64,000 nucleotides of DNA from Rhodospirillum rubrum ATCC 11170 (GCF_000013085.1 NC_007643.1:977001-1041000); one strand, 5' to 3'; positions 15,810-25,242 are shown, counted from the stretch's first letter. Notes: a model not told the origin generated them from the letters alone. Numbers and translations are program-made.

Positions 15810-18800
15810 CGGGAAACTCCCTGTTCCACATGTCTTCAATACTCGCGTAGCGGATCTTGTCTCGGACGAAAATCAGGATTTCGTCGGTGGTGGCCACGAT
15901 TTTCTTGATGTGCGTGAAATCTTTTGCCACCTCAACAGGGTTTTCAGATGCTTTGAATCGGTCCTCGACCGCATCCAGCTCTCCGCGCCAGAAATCCCTG
16001 TATCGCTTCAGGTCCGTTTCATGGCGAATGAAAACACCATCAAGAACCACCGTTACCCGCTTCTCGAAGGCGTCCTGGTTCTTCTTGCACTCTCTCCATA
16101 TTTCATGAATCTCGAACATGCAGGAGGGTGACGTCAGATAGGCGTCGGTGATCCAAATAAATATGCGGTCGCCCTTGGCGAGTTGGCTCATGAAAGCCTT
16201 GATCTCATCACCGTAACCCAGTTCCTCGACATCGCGGCGCACGGTGATCCCGGTTTTTTGCCTCACCGCTTCGCAGAATCGGGCCACGGGGGCGCCGTTG
16301 GCTTTCTCGGAGTCCCTGGCGTAGGAAAAGAACCACTCTGTTTCCTGGCGCGGCGGTCGTTTTGGGTCGAGTTTTCCGGCCGGGTCCGCAGGGTCGTCTG
16401 GCCTGTCGGGTCGATGGGCGCGTGGGGTGGGGGCGCCGGTTACCCGCGTCGGCTTCAGGCCCAGGCGGTCTTCCTCGCGGGCGACGATCTCGATCAGGGT
16501 TTTCAGCAGGTCGCCGGCGTTGCCTCGGCGGGTGAACAAGGTCAGGACGCCATTGGGTTCGTCGCTGGTGATCAGCCCCTCGCTTTTCGTTTGGTTATCG
16601 GTGAGCCAGAGGCCGTGCCGCCAGTAATCCGCCTGGGATCCCGCTTGCTGACCGATGGCGCAGAGGACGCCGCGGATCAAGGCGCTTGGCAGGTGGGAGT
16701 AGTGGCGATCCTGTCTCTGCTCGGCACCATCCCCTTTCCAACGGCAATCGCTCAGCCGATCTGGCAACAGGTCCGGGGCGATGTAGTCGGCTTCCAAGCC
16801 CGCGTCAGCGTCACCGGGGCGGTTTTCGAAACAGATGCCGCAGGATCGCATCATCGACAGGAACAAATCTTGCTCTGCCCGGGTGTAATCTTTATCCCAC
16901 AGGGTCCGCCCCAACAGGGATCTGGTGAAGCGACCGCCCAAGGATCCGATGATGGCGTAGGTGCTGCTGTTGCGCTCGAACACGCTGTAGATGGCCCGGA
17001 TCGCCCATTCTTGATCCAGGATGATGTCATCGTCGAAAAATCCGGCCCGGTGGAATAGGGTGCCGGCGTTGTGCAGCGTTTCAAGGAATAGGGCGGGATC
17101 GGCGACGCCACCCGCCTTGGTGCAGAGGTCGCGGAAGGCCGCCAGCGTCAGGGTGCGCGGGGCACCGGCGGTGATCAGATCCTCCAGGGCGCGCTTCACC
17201 CTGGCCCGGACCACGCCGATCAGCGGCTGTTCGATCACCGCATAGCAGTCGGCGACGGTATCCATCAAGCTCGCTTGGCGGCGGCCGGTTTTGGCGCTGT
17301 AATCAAGCTCAAACCACGTCTCGAACGCCTCGGCTTTCTCCCGCGCCGCTGGGGAAAGGGGGCGGCGGTCGTGTGCCGTGTCCGCCTGGGTCTGCACCAC
17401 CATCAGCGGTCTTTGATGCCCGCCGAAGGCGGCCACCTGGGCCAGCCAATAGGGCAGGGTGTGATTGCGGAAGGTTTGGCCGTTCCAGGTGTGGGTGTCG
17501 TTGTCCTCCTGTTCCGGCGTCCAGGCGATCAGATAGATGCCCCGGCTGCGCATGAACAGGGTGTGGGTGCCGTGGTAGATGTCCTGGCCGCCGAAGTCCC
17601 AAAGCTGGATGCGGAAGGTGTCTCCGTCTGGGGCTATCCGTTTGAAGGATCGCACGGCGATGGCATGGGTTGAATCGGCATTCTCCTCGAACGGCGCGCC
17701 AAGCAACTGGCGACACACCTGGGTCTTGCCCACGCGGCCGTTGCCCAGCACCAGCATCTTCGCATCACGCATCCGTTCAGCGCCCTGTTCGAGGTCCCGC
17801 AGATGGGCGCGAATGTGGGGGAGGCAGTTGTCTGCCCCGCCCTGCGACAGAGCCTCGGCCGGGATGTCTGCCAAAGCTCCCTCGCTGCAGATGACCCAGC
17901 GCAGAGCCGGACTGTCAAAAAGCCCATCGGGGACGGAGGTGATCCGACAGCCGGAGCAGTCGATGCTCTGGAGGTTTTCGAGGCCAGCCAGGGGGGCGAG
18001 GTCGGTGACCGTAGTGTAGCTGAGAGTGAGGTTTTGGAGGTTTTCGAGGCCAGCCAGGGGGGCGAGGTCTATGACTTCTGTTCCGCCGAGATCGATGTTT
18101 TGGAGGTTTTCGAGGCCAGCCAGGGGGGCGAGGTCTATGACTTCTGTTCCGCCGAGATCGATGTTTTGGAGGTTTTCGAGGCCAGCCAGGGGCGCGAGGT
18201 CGGTGACCGTAGTGTAGCTGAGAGTGAGGTTTTGGAGGTTTTCGAGGCCAGCCAGGGGGGCGAGGTCGGTGACCGGGGTTCGGCTGAGATTAAGGCTTTG
18301 GAGGCTTTTGAGGCTTTTGAGGCCAACTAGGGGTGCGATGTCGGTGACTCGGGTTCGTCTGAGATCAAGGCTTTGGAGGCTTTTGAGGCCAACCAGGGGT
18401 GCGATGTTGGTGACTCGGGTTCCGCTGAGATCAAGGCTTTGGAGGCTTTTGAGACCAGCTAGGGGCGTGAGGTCGATGACCCGCGTTCCGAGGAGAATGA
18501 GGTGCTGGAGGTTTTCGAGGCCAGCCAGGGGCGCGAGGTCGGTGACCGTAGTGTAGCTAAGAGTGAGGTTTTGGAGGTTTTCGAGGCCAGCCAGGGGGGC
18601 GAGGTCGGTGATCTGCGTTGCGCTGAGATTGATGCTCTGGAGGTTCTTGAGGCCAGCCAGGGGCGTGAGGTCGGTGACCTGCGTTTCGCTGAGAATGAGG
18701 CTCTGGAGGCTTTTGATGCCAGTTAGGGGCGTGAGGTCGGTGACCGCAGTGTAGCTGAGAAACAATCCCTGGAGGTTTTCGAGGCCAGTCAGGGGCGTGA

Positions 18801-19059
18801 GGTCGGTGACAAGCCGGGCGCTTATAAAACTTCCGCGCGCCCTATCCCAGCATGTGAGACGGAGAGCGGTCAGCTCCGCAAGTTCCCTGATGCTATCGGG
18901 AATCCGCTCCAGGCCGTCAATGGCCAGATCAAGCGCTCCGTCGGGCCGCCACGCCGCGATCCGTATCTCCGCCTCGCGGAAGGCCTGCTCCGCGTCTGAT
19001 TGGTGGGGTTCGATACCTGTCTTCAAGGGCGGCTCGCGCTTGATAAAAAAAGGCGTCAA
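15802..19059 (-). CDS. LRR-ROC-COR-TIR protein (ROCO GTPase with TIR effector domain)
   Basis: A 1085-aa protein starting at a TTG (19059) 6 nt after an AAGGGG site. Domain order: a short N-terminal helix region, about 13 leucine-rich repeats of 22 aa at about 84-375, then a ROC GTPase with P-loop GNGRVGKT at 439-446 and switch II LWDFGGQD. A COR-like linker follows to about 880, then a TIR domain at about 905-1085. The TIR has WFFSYARDS at its start and SPSCMFE with Glu983 at the position of the catalytic glutamate of NAD-cleaving TIRs. The architecture suggests an intracellular sensor-switch-effector protein, as in NLR-like bacterial immunity. It overlaps the small membrane protein gene and sits next to CRISPR-Cas. 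Sensing and NADase activity are inferred. Confidence 0.9.
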   Translation of the reverse strand: MTPFFIKREPPLKTGIEPHQSDAEQAFREAEIRIAAWRPDGALDLAIDGLERIPDSIRELAELTALRLTCWDRARGSFISARLVTDLTPLTGLENLQGLFLSYTAVTDLTPLTGIKSLQSLILSETQVTDLTPLAGLKNLQSINLSATQITDLAPLAGLENLQNLTLSYTTVTDLAPLAGLENLQHLILLGTRVIDLTPLAGLKSLQSLDLSGTRVTNIAPLVGLKSLQSLDLRRTRVTDIAPLVGLKSLKSLQSLNLSRTPVTDLAPLAGLENLQNLTLSYTTVTDLAPLAGLENLQNIDLGGTEVIDLAPLAGLENLQNIDLGGTEVIDLAPLAGLENLQNLTLSYTTVTDLAPLAGLENLQSIDCSGCRITSVPDGLFDSPALRWVICSEGALADIPAEALSQGGADNCLPHIRAHLRDLEQGAERMRDAKMLVLGNGRVGKTQVCRQLLGAPFEENADSTHAIAVRSFKRIAPDGDTFRIQLWDFGGQDIYHGTHTLFMRSRGIYLIAWTPEQEDNDTHTWNGQTFRNHTLPYWLAQVAAFGGHQRPLMVVQTQADTAHDRRPLSPAAREKAEAFETWFELDYSAKTGRRQASLMDTVADCYAVIEQPLIGVVRARVKRALEDLITAGAPRTLTLAAFRDLCTKAGGVADPALFLETLHNAGTLFHRAGFFDDDIILDQEWAIRAIYSVFERNSSTYAIIGSLGGRFTRSLLGRTLWDKDYTRAEQDLFLSMMRSCGICFENRPGDADAGLEADYIAPDLLPDRLSDCRWKGDGAEQRQDRHYSHLPSALIRGVLCAIGQQAGSQADYWRHGLWLTDNQTKSEGLITSDEPNGVLTLFTRRGNAGDLLKTLIEIVAREEDRLGLKPTRVTGAPTPRAHRPDRPDDPADPAGKLDPKRPPRQETEWFFSYARDSEKANGAPVARFCEAVRQKTGITVRRDVEELGYGDEIKAFMSQLAKGDRIFIWITDAYLTSPSCMFEIHEIWRECKKNQDAFEKRVTVVLDGVFIRHETDLKRYRDFWRGELDAVEDRFKASENPVEVAKDFTHIKKIVATTDEILIFVRDKIRYASIEDMWNREFPDG
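17935..18810 (-). repeat. Near-identical 66-bp tandem repeats encoding the LRR domain
   Basis: The LRR-coding segment consists of 66-bp units that stay almost identical at DNA level, with a protein consensus of TxVTDLAPLAGLENLQ. Two neighbouring units at about residues 302-345 encode the same 22 aa twice (DLGGTEVIDLAPLAGLENLQ). Such DNA-level identity points to recent expansion or ongoing unequal recombination, which would change the recognition surface quickly. Confidence 0.85.
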
Positions 19060-19370
19060 AAGATCCCCTTCTTGGGTATGCCCCGCAAAGGGTGTCAGGA
19101 AAACTTGATGATAAACCCTATCGGGAGTTTGTCTACCTGGGGTCGCATTGATTTGTCGCGCGTTCCTGCCGCCACGGTGATCGATCCAAGATTGAAGCCT
19201 TCACAAAAGAGGGTTGAACCGGCGATGAGGACCGTCTGATCACGGGCCGCCCGGGGGGCGCGCTTGGTGCACACAAGCGGCCTTGCGGGGCAGGCCCAAG
19301 GATTATAGAGCAAACCCCGACCACCCCGCCGACCACGGTGCCGCACCCGGAGCGGCTTCGAGACGCGCCG
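19060..19370. other. Intergenic region upstream of the ROCO gene
   Basis: About 310 bp with no supported gene. It must contain the promoter of the ROCO operon (minus strand) and the 3' side of the TonB receptor gene. The stretch 19222-19244 is a 23-bp perfect match to 35292-35314, suggesting a shared mobile-element end. No terminator hairpin with a T-tract was identified. Confidence 0.4.
19222..19244 (+). repeat. 23-bp dispersed repeat, copy 1
   Basis: GCGATGAGGACCGTCTGATC followed by ACG occurs here and again at 35292-35314 in the same orientation. Both copies lie in gene-free, degraded DNA at the edge of an accessory gene block. It may be a piece of an IS end; its identity is unknown. Confidence 0.7.
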
Positions 19371-21386
19371 TCAGAATCGTGCGGTCAGATGGAGACCGAC
19401 TTCCCGCGGAGCGCCCAACTGAGCCCCAACAGAGCGGTTGGCGTATACTTGGTAGAGCGTATCGGTCAGGTTATTGCCGTAGACACCGACCGTCACGCCG
19501 AAATCGGTTTCGTAATTCAGCGAGGCATCCAGCACCGTGTAGGAGCCTTGGCGAAGCGTGTTGTCTGTGTCGAAGTAATGTTCGCCGACATGGCGAACGG
19601 TTGCGCTGGGCTGCCACTGGCCCCGGTTGCCGAGATAACTGGTCCAGGACGCCCGAAAGCTGTAAGCGGGGGCATAGGGGACCGTGTTGCCCTTATAGGG
19701 ACCGTCGGTGAAAGAGCTGCGGTTCGCCATGCCCCCCAGCGAAATCTCGTGATCCTCGAACACGACGAAGGCGGTGTTGACCTCAATCCCCAGGCTGCGG
19801 GCATCGCCCATATTGCCCAGGGTTTCCAGTCCGGCCGGACCCGAATACCCCTGAACGTTCTGGCTTTCGATGTCGTAAAGCGTAACCTCGGCCCGCCGCG
19901 TGCCAGTGGTGGATCGATACTTCCATCCCCCCTCGACACTGAGGGCGGTCTCGGAATCATAGGCCGCCGTATCCAGGGAACTGGTCCCGGCCTTGTTGAA
20001 GCCGCCCGGCTTATATCCGCGTCCCACGCCGGCCCACAACCGGTGTTCGTCGGTGAGAAGATAGGCAAGGGCGGCATGGGGGGTGACGGCCCAGAACGTG
20101 GCGTCGTTTTTATGATCGACGTTTGATCCGGGCGCGCCGGGGATGGTCATGAGGGACTCCGCCTTCTCCCAGGCGACACGGGCGCCCGCACTCAGTTCCC
20201 AATGGGGCAAGAACCGATAGGTTCCGTCGGTGAACACCGCATGCGTGACCATGGTGTTGTCCGACATGGGGCCGCCCATGTCGCCGACGCCGCTACCATA
20301 ATCCAGGTCCTCATATTTATAGTGTTGCTTTTGGCCGTTGTAGCCGAACAGAAGGGATGTGCTCTCGCTTTCGTAGGCCGCTCGCAATTCGCCGTATAGG
20401 CTGTCTTGGAATTCCTTGGTGTCGATGCCATAGGTACCGAAGGTGCGGTCCAGATCCATGCGCTGATAGGAGACAAGGCCGGTGATCGACCATTTGTCCG
20501 TGAGGTCGTAGGTGGCGTCCAGGCTGACGTCGTCGATGCGGCGGTTCAGCTTCGGCGTCTCGACGACGGGGTTGACACGCTTTCGCGACAGAGTGTCGAG
20601 CGGCACGTAATACTCTTCTTCAGAGCGGTAGCGCTGGGTCCCAAGCTTCAGGCGCGCCTGCAAGGGCACTTCCGACGGCAGGTAGTGTAACGATACCCGG
20701 CCGCCGGTGTCGCGGCTTTCGTCGACGTTTTTGAGCCCGCGTAACGGGTCGTCCAAGGATCCGCCCGCCACGGCGTCGTTGGCCATGCCCTGGATGGCCC
20801 ATCCCCGCCATTGGCCGCTGCTGGCGCCGGCGGAAGCCCGGTGGCCGCCGCCGAAGACCTGGAGGTCGGTCCAGGCCTCCGGCTCCTCTCCGGGAAGGGC
20901 GGTTTCCACGTTGATGACCCCGCCCAGGGCTCCCCGTCCGTAGACGGCCCCTTGCGGCCCTTTCACCAGTTCGACACGCTCGGCGTTTCGCAGGCTTTGG
21001 GCGTAGGTATGGGGCAATTGGGGAACGCCGTCCACATTGAGCCCGACGGCCGGTCCGTAGAAGTCGGCCGACGAAAGGCCGCGCAGGGTGAAATTGTTGT
21101 AAACACGCGAGCTGCGCCCCATGGACTGCAACTCCGGGAACACCGCGTCCAGACGATCGGTTTGGGTGATCCCGTCCCGTTCCAGGTCATCCCCCGTTGC
21201 GACACTGACGGCGCCGGCAACGTCGAATTCGGTTTGGCGGCGTTTGTTTGCGGTTACGGTCAATAGATCAAGCGTGATGACGCCCGCCGAGGGCTCGGCA
21301 TTGTCTGCCGTCGCCTCCTCAGCCATCGTCGGCGGGGCCATGGTCAGCAGCATAAGCGCCCCACCGGCGCACAAAGGTCCTCGCAT
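19371..21386 (-). CDS. TonB-dependent outer-membrane receptor (siderophore type)
   Basis: About 671 aa from the ATG at 21386, which is preceded by AGGAGA; an upstream ATG at 21419 lacks such a site. It has a signal peptide (CAGGALMLLTMAPPTMAEE), a plug domain with a TonB-box-like LDLLTVTANKRR and VELVKGPQGAVYGRGALGG, and a beta-barrel ending LGAPREVGLHLTARF with a terminal Phe. The plug motifs place it with receptors for ferric siderophores. It is divergent from an AraC regulator, 41 bp apart, and belongs with the permease at 22781. The substrate cannot be told from sequence. Confidence 0.9.
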   Translation of the reverse strand: MRGPLCAGGALMLLTMAPPTMAEEATADNAEPSAGVITLDLLTVTANKRRQTEFDVAGAVSVATGDDLERDGITQTDRLDAVFPELQSMGRSSRVYNNFTLRGLSSADFYGPAVGLNVDGVPQLPHTYAQSLRNAERVELVKGPQGAVYGRGALGGVINVETALPGEEPEAWTDLQVFGGGHRASAGASSGQWRGWAIQGMANDAVAGGSLDDPLRGLKNVDESRDTGGRVSLHYLPSEVPLQARLKLGTQRYRSEEEYYVPLDTLSRKRVNPVVETPKLNRRIDDVSLDATYDLTDKWSITGLVSYQRMDLDRTFGTYGIDTKEFQDSLYGELRAAYESESTSLLFGYNGQKQHYKYEDLDYGSGVGDMGGPMSDNTMVTHAVFTDGTYRFLPHWELSAGARVAWEKAESLMTIPGAPGSNVDHKNDATFWAVTPHAALAYLLTDEHRLWAGVGRGYKPGGFNKAGTSSLDTAAYDSETALSVEGGWKYRSTTGTRRAEVTLYDIESQNVQGYSGPAGLETLGNMGDARSLGIEVNTAFVVFEDHEISLGGMANRSSFTDGPYKGNTVPYAPAYSFRASWTSYLGNRGQWQPSATVRHVGEHYFDTDNTLRQGSYTVLDASLNYETDFGVTVGVYGNNLTDTLYQVYANRSVGAQLGAPREVGLHLTARF

Positions 21387-21427
21387 CACCGTCTCCTGTT
21401 CCCAACATCCGAATTCCAAAAGGCCGC

Positions 21428-22531
21428 ATGGGGTCGGCGCTTCGCGTGGACAGCGCGCTCACAGACATGCTATCGCGTCTCAATCGCATGTCTGGAGGTC
21501 GGGTGTCTAACGATGGCCCGGCAGAATTTGTGGATTCGGGACAAAAAATGAGGGATCTGGCCGCGCCGCACCTTGGTATCGACACCCCGCGCCCGATCCT
21601 CGTTGGGCGGGACGATCGGCGGGCGCCTAGCCCCGCTGTCGCTAGGGGTGTCCCGCCGCTTCCCGGCGGAGCGGACCCGCTGGCAGGGCGCGAAGACATC
21701 ACAATCCGGGTTTGGACCGGCCCGTCGGAGACGGAGTGGCAGCTGAAGGGCGAAATCCCGCCCCTGGTCTGCATTGGCGTGCTGTTGGACGGGAAGCTGG
21801 AAATCCTGCCCCAGAACGGCCCGCCCCTGACTCTGCGCGCGGGCACCACGGTGCTGCACGCGGTCGCCCGCCCCGTGGCCGGACAGGACACCCTACCCCG
21901 CACGGGCGCTTTCCGGCTGGTTGACGTGCGGTACGGCGCCGATGCTTTTCTGCCGATCCTCCATGCGCTGGCGATCGCCGCACCGCCGCCGATCAGGGGG
22001 GGCGGGGCGGCGGCCGCCTGGGATGGTGCGATTGTGCGGCAGGGCCCGACCTCGACGGCGGCCCGGCGGGTCGCTACCGAAATTCTGGCGAGCGACGGGT
22101 TCGACGATCCGATCCGCACGGTGTATCTGCGGGCGAAGGCCCTGGAGCTGCTTGCGGTCGTCTTACGGGACATGGCGTCCGGGGTGGCGGAAAGCCTGCC
22201 GCTTCGTGATCGGAAACGGGTTGTTTTGGCCTTGCATCTGCTTGAGGAGTGCTACGGGGAGACGTGGACCACCGCCCGGCTGGCCTGCCGCGTCGGCCTG
22301 AGCGAGAAAAAGCTTCAGGCCGGATTCCGCCAAGTCGTCGGCGCCTCCGTTCATACGCACCTGCGGGCGATGCGGATGGCGGCCGCCATGGCCATGCTGG
22401 GTCGAGGCATGAGCGTGACGGAAACGGCCTATGCCATCGGGTTTTCCAGCCTTAGCCACTTCAGCAAGGCCTTCAAGGACCACAGCGGGATGTCCCCGCA
22501 GATCTGGGCAAAACAGCACGCCGACGCGTGA
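21428..22531 (+). CDS. AraC-family regulator (PchR-like) of siderophore uptake
   Basis: Up to 367 aa; the true start may be the GTG at 21503, which follows a GGAGG site, because the first ATG at 21428 leaves only 41 bp to the divergent receptor gene. The C-terminal 100 residues carry the double helix-turn-helix of AraC proteins: LACRVGLSEKKLQAGFRQVV and ETAYAIGFSSLSHFSKAFKD. The N-terminal part would bind the ligand. PchR-type regulators activate receptor and permease genes when the ferric siderophore is present. Its neighbours are exactly such genes. Confidence 0.85.
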   Translation: MGSALRVDSALTDMLSRLNRMSGGRVSNDGPAEFVDSGQKMRDLAAPHLGIDTPRPILVGRDDRRAPSPAVARGVPPLPGGADPLAGREDITIRVWTGPSETEWQLKGEIPPLVCIGVLLDGKLEILPQNGPPLTLRAGTTVLHAVARPVAGQDTLPRTGAFRLVDVRYGADAFLPILHALAIAAPPPIRGGGAAAAWDGAIVRQGPTSTAARRVATEILASDGFDDPIRTVYLRAKALELLAVVLRDMASGVAESLPLRDRKRVVLALHLLEECYGETWTTARLACRVGLSEKKLQAGFRQVVGASVHTHLRAMRMAAAMAMLGRGMSVTETAYAIGFSSLSHFSKAFKDHSGMSPQIWAKQHADA

Positions 22532-22712
22532 CGCCGGCGGAACCGGGGATGGCCTGGGAGCGGGAGAGATCTGTTCGATCGCCGCCAGGAGTCTGTGAGC
22601 GACCCGGCCCGGCGTGACCCCGGCCCTCTCTGACCACAGCCCTGAAAGAAGAAGGAAATTCAAACCAGAAGCGGTGGTTTGCATTCACCGTATTGACGGC
22701 GGTATTTTTGCG

Positions 22713-22758
22713 ACCGCCTATTATTCGCGCGTAAAATCCCAGGTCGATTATAGGCGGT
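22713..22758. promoter_or_regulatory. Inverted repeat upstream of the first RhtX/FptX permease gene
   Basis: ACCGCCTATTAT at 22713-22724 is repeated inverted as ATTATAGGCGGT at 22747-22758, with one mismatch. The second arm ends 22 bp before the permease ATG at 22781, and a further GGCGGT copy lies just upstream. This is a candidate operator for the neighbouring AraC regulator or another iron regulator. A role as an mRNA hairpin is also possible. Confidence 0.45.
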
Positions 22759-22780
22759 TGTGTTCCCAAGGGGTGTTTCA

Positions 22781-24100
22781 ATGAGACGAACCACGCTGGC
22801 CCACCGGTCCCGGACGACGTCGGGATACGCTTCATCCGTGCTGGGCTTGGTCCTTGCTGTCGGCGGCGTCTACGTCTCCCAGACCATGGTTTCCATGATC
22901 GCCATGCAATCCCTGCCAACCCTGCTTCGAGAGGCGGGGGTGCCGCTGGAACTGCTCGGGATGAGCGCGGTGTTCATGGTGCCTTGGGTGTTGAAGGTCT
23001 TGTGGGCTCCGGCCATCGAGCGGCTGCGGCTTCCCGCTGGTGATCCGCGCCGCCGCTCCAAGGCGATCATCCTCTGCGGGCAGGGTTTGTTGGCGGCCGT
23101 CTTTGCTGGACTGGCGTTTCTTCACTGGGGGGCATCGCTGGAAGGCTTTTTGAGCGTCGATGTCTTCTTGGCCTTGATGGCAACCGCTGTGCTGGCCGCC
23201 AGTGTGGATGTGGCCAGCGACGGCATGGTTGTGGATCATTTGGACGCGAAAACGCGCCCCTTGGGAAACGCCGCCCAGGTCGGTGGGGCGTATATCGGCC
23301 TCCTATTGGGGACCAGCCTGTTTCTTGTCATCTGCGCCCGGTGGGGGCTGAGCGCGGCGTTGTTGTGCACGAGTGCTCTGCTCGTTTTGCTGAGCGGTCC
23401 ACTGGTGGCCTTTCGGGAACAGCGGCGGAGTCTGGCGGAAGCGGATCATCGTCCCAGCCTGGGGTTCGCATTGCGGCGGCAGGAGGTCTGGGTTGGCATC
23501 ATGGCCATCACCTGCCTGGAGGCCGGGGTGAGAACCGCGACGGTGATGGTCGGTCCCTTGCTGATCGACCGCGGCGCCAGTCTGGAACTGATCGGTTGGA
23601 TGTTCGGTGGCTTCACCGTCGTCGCCGGCTTGGCCGGAACCGTCGCCGGTGCCTTGTTCGTGCGATGGCTGGGCGCCTGGAAGGCGGTCTTTCTGGCCTA
23701 TGGCATGCAGGCGCTGGTCTTGAGTGCTCTTGCCCTGGCGGCAGAGGCGGATTTCCGGCTTCTCACCGTGCTGGTGGGGCTGAAGTTCATGTTGATGGCC
23801 TGCGGGCTGCTGACCTCGTACAGCGCCCTGATGGGCCTGTCCTCGCCGAAACAGGCGGGGGTCGATTTCACGGTTTTCCAATGCGCGAATGCCCTGATCT
23901 CTTTGGTGGGCGGGGTGTTGGGGGGCTGGCTGGCCGGGATCTGGGGGTACGGCGCCTGTTTCGCGGTGGCGGCGGCCTTCGCCGGGATGTCGACGCTTGG
24001 CGTCGCCGCGCGCGTGCACGCCCTGGGCTACTGGCACGGATGGCGGGCGGAGCCCTCGGCGCGGTCCCCGGATCTGGACCTGAGGAGAGAAGAGATATGA
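22781..24100 (+). CDS. RhtX/FptX-family siderophore permease (MFS-like)
   Basis: About 439 aa from the ATG at 22781, which follows an AAGGGG site; an in-frame GTG at 22760 is less likely. It has twelve predicted membrane spans and the family start VYVSQTMVSMIAMQSLPTLL with VPWVLKVLWAPAIERLRLP. These match the single-component inner-membrane importers RhtX (rhizobactin) and FptX (pyochelin). It would move the ferric siderophore delivered by the TonB receptor into the cytoplasm. It is the first of three such permeases in the window. Confidence 0.85.
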   Translation: MRRTTLAHRSRTTSGYASSVLGLVLAVGGVYVSQTMVSMIAMQSLPTLLREAGVPLELLGMSAVFMVPWVLKVLWAPAIERLRLPAGDPRRRSKAIILCGQGLLAAVFAGLAFLHWGASLEGFLSVDVFLALMATAVLAASVDVASDGMVVDHLDAKTRPLGNAAQVGGAYIGLLLGTSLFLVICARWGLSAALLCTSALLVLLSGPLVAFREQRRSLAEADHRPSLGFALRRQEVWVGIMAITCLEAGVRTATVMVGPLLIDRGASLELIGWMFGGFTVVAGLAGTVAGALFVRWLGAWKAVFLAYGMQALVLSALALAAEADFRLLTVLVGLKFMLMACGLLTSYSALMGLSSPKQAGVDFTVFQCANALISLVGGVLGGWLAGIWGYGACFAVAAAFAGMSTLGVAARVHALGYWHGWRAEPSARSPDLDLRREEI

Positions 24101-24351
24101 CGACCATGCCGGCACGCCCCCTCAACGAGGTCCGCCCCCGCTGCGCCGCACATTCAGCGTTGCAATAACGCAAACGATAATTAATATCATTTCCGGCATT
24201 GCGAATTGTTCAGGCTCCGGTCGTTGGATCGGGGGGAATTTTCTTTTGATGGGTGGAAACGGCCGCGCTTGTCTGGACGCGGGGGGCCTTGCCGCATGTA
24301 TCCACAGAGACTGTCGTCAAGGCGACGACGCTTAGAGCGTAGGAACGACCG
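24101..24351 (+). promoter_or_regulatory. Upstream region of second AraC gene with Fur-like box
   Basis: GATAATTAATATCAT at 24176-24190 resembles the A/T-rich palindromic Fur box (GATAATnATnATTATC type). It lies between the end of the permease gene and the AraC regulator at 24352, as expected for iron-repressed genes. A short hairpin, GCGTT with AACGC, precedes it. The match is by eye only. Confidence 0.5.
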
Positions 24352-25242
24352 ATGAGTATTACCATCATAACGCCCCCCAAGACCGCGGGCATCGTGGTAA
24401 AGCCGGAAAGTCGGATGGACGTGTCTTGTATCGACCCGCAGATGACGTTGATGGCGGGAACCTATTGCTCCGACACTGAGGACTGGTACGAGGAGCCGCT
24501 GGAACGGGGGGTGCGGCTCATTCTGGTGCAAAGTGGCCGGTTGCGGTGTCGGGTACCGGGGCAGCCCGAGCATCTGATCGAAGGGCCGATGCTTTGTACC
24601 ATCGCCAACGCCGGCGATTTCACCTCCGCCCAGGTCTATGACACGGCTCGGCCCTTGCGCTACACCATGCTGCAGCTGTTCGACGACGATCTGGAGGGGC
24701 GTCTGGGCTGGTTGCCGGACTCGCTTCGACCACGACGGGGGGAGGATCCCCTGATGATCAGTTGTCCGGCGACCAAGGCGATACAGGCTCTGGCCTCCCA
24801 GATCGCCACATGTCAGATGGACGGCCCCATCCGGGATTTCTATCTGGGCGGAAAGGCCTTGGAACTGGCGGCGCTCAGCGTCCAGACCCTGTCGGGCGCC
24901 CCGGCGACGGGGAGCGACGAGAGCATTACCAGCGCCGAGGTGGAGCGCATCCATGCCGCCCGGGCCATCCTCGTGGAGGCTCTGCGGGAGCCGCCGACCC
25001 TGGATCAACTGGCGCTGCGGGTGGGCATGAATCGGCGCAAGTTGACCCTTGGATTCCGCAAGGTGTTTGGGACCAGCGTGTTCTGCTATCTCCAGGAATA
25101 CCGCCTGCGCGAGGCCCATCGCATGCTCTGCGACGAGGAAGCCAACGTTTCAACCGTCGCTCACTTGGTGGGGTATAGTCCCGCCCATTTCGCCACCGCG
25201 TTCCGCAAGCGCTACGGCCTATCGCCCCGGGATATACGCTGA
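24352..25242 (+). CDS. AraC-family regulator (PchR-like), second copy
   Basis: A 296-aa protein with a start supported by an AGGAA site. The C-terminal AraC domain shows LALRVGMNRRKLTLGFRKVF and VAHLVGYSPAHFATAFRKRY. The N-terminal ligand domain (VRLILVQSGRLRCRVPGQ) is of the type seen in siderophore-responsive regulators. It precedes the ABC/TonB/PepSY operon starting at 25441 and is the likely activator of that operon. Confidence 0.85.
   Translation: MSITIITPPKTAGIVVKPESRMDVSCIDPQMTLMAGTYCSDTEDWYEEPLERGVRLILVQSGRLRCRVPGQPEHLIEGPMLCTIANAGDFTSAQVYDTARPLRYTMLQLFDDDLEGRLGWLPDSLRPRRGEDPLMISCPATKAIQALASQIATCQMDGPIRDFYLGGKALELAALSVQTLSGAPATGSDESITSAEVERIHAARAILVEALREPPTLDQLALRVGMNRRKLTLGFRKVFGTSVFCYLQEYRLREAHRMLCDEEANVSTVAHLVGYSPAHFATAFRKRYGLSPRDIR

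Noticed and set aside
17803-18760. Plus-strand frames with repeats like VLEVFEASQGGEV opposite the LRR region
   Set aside because: They are the reverse reading of the 66-bp LRR repeats, and the minus frame continues into GTPase and TIR domains.
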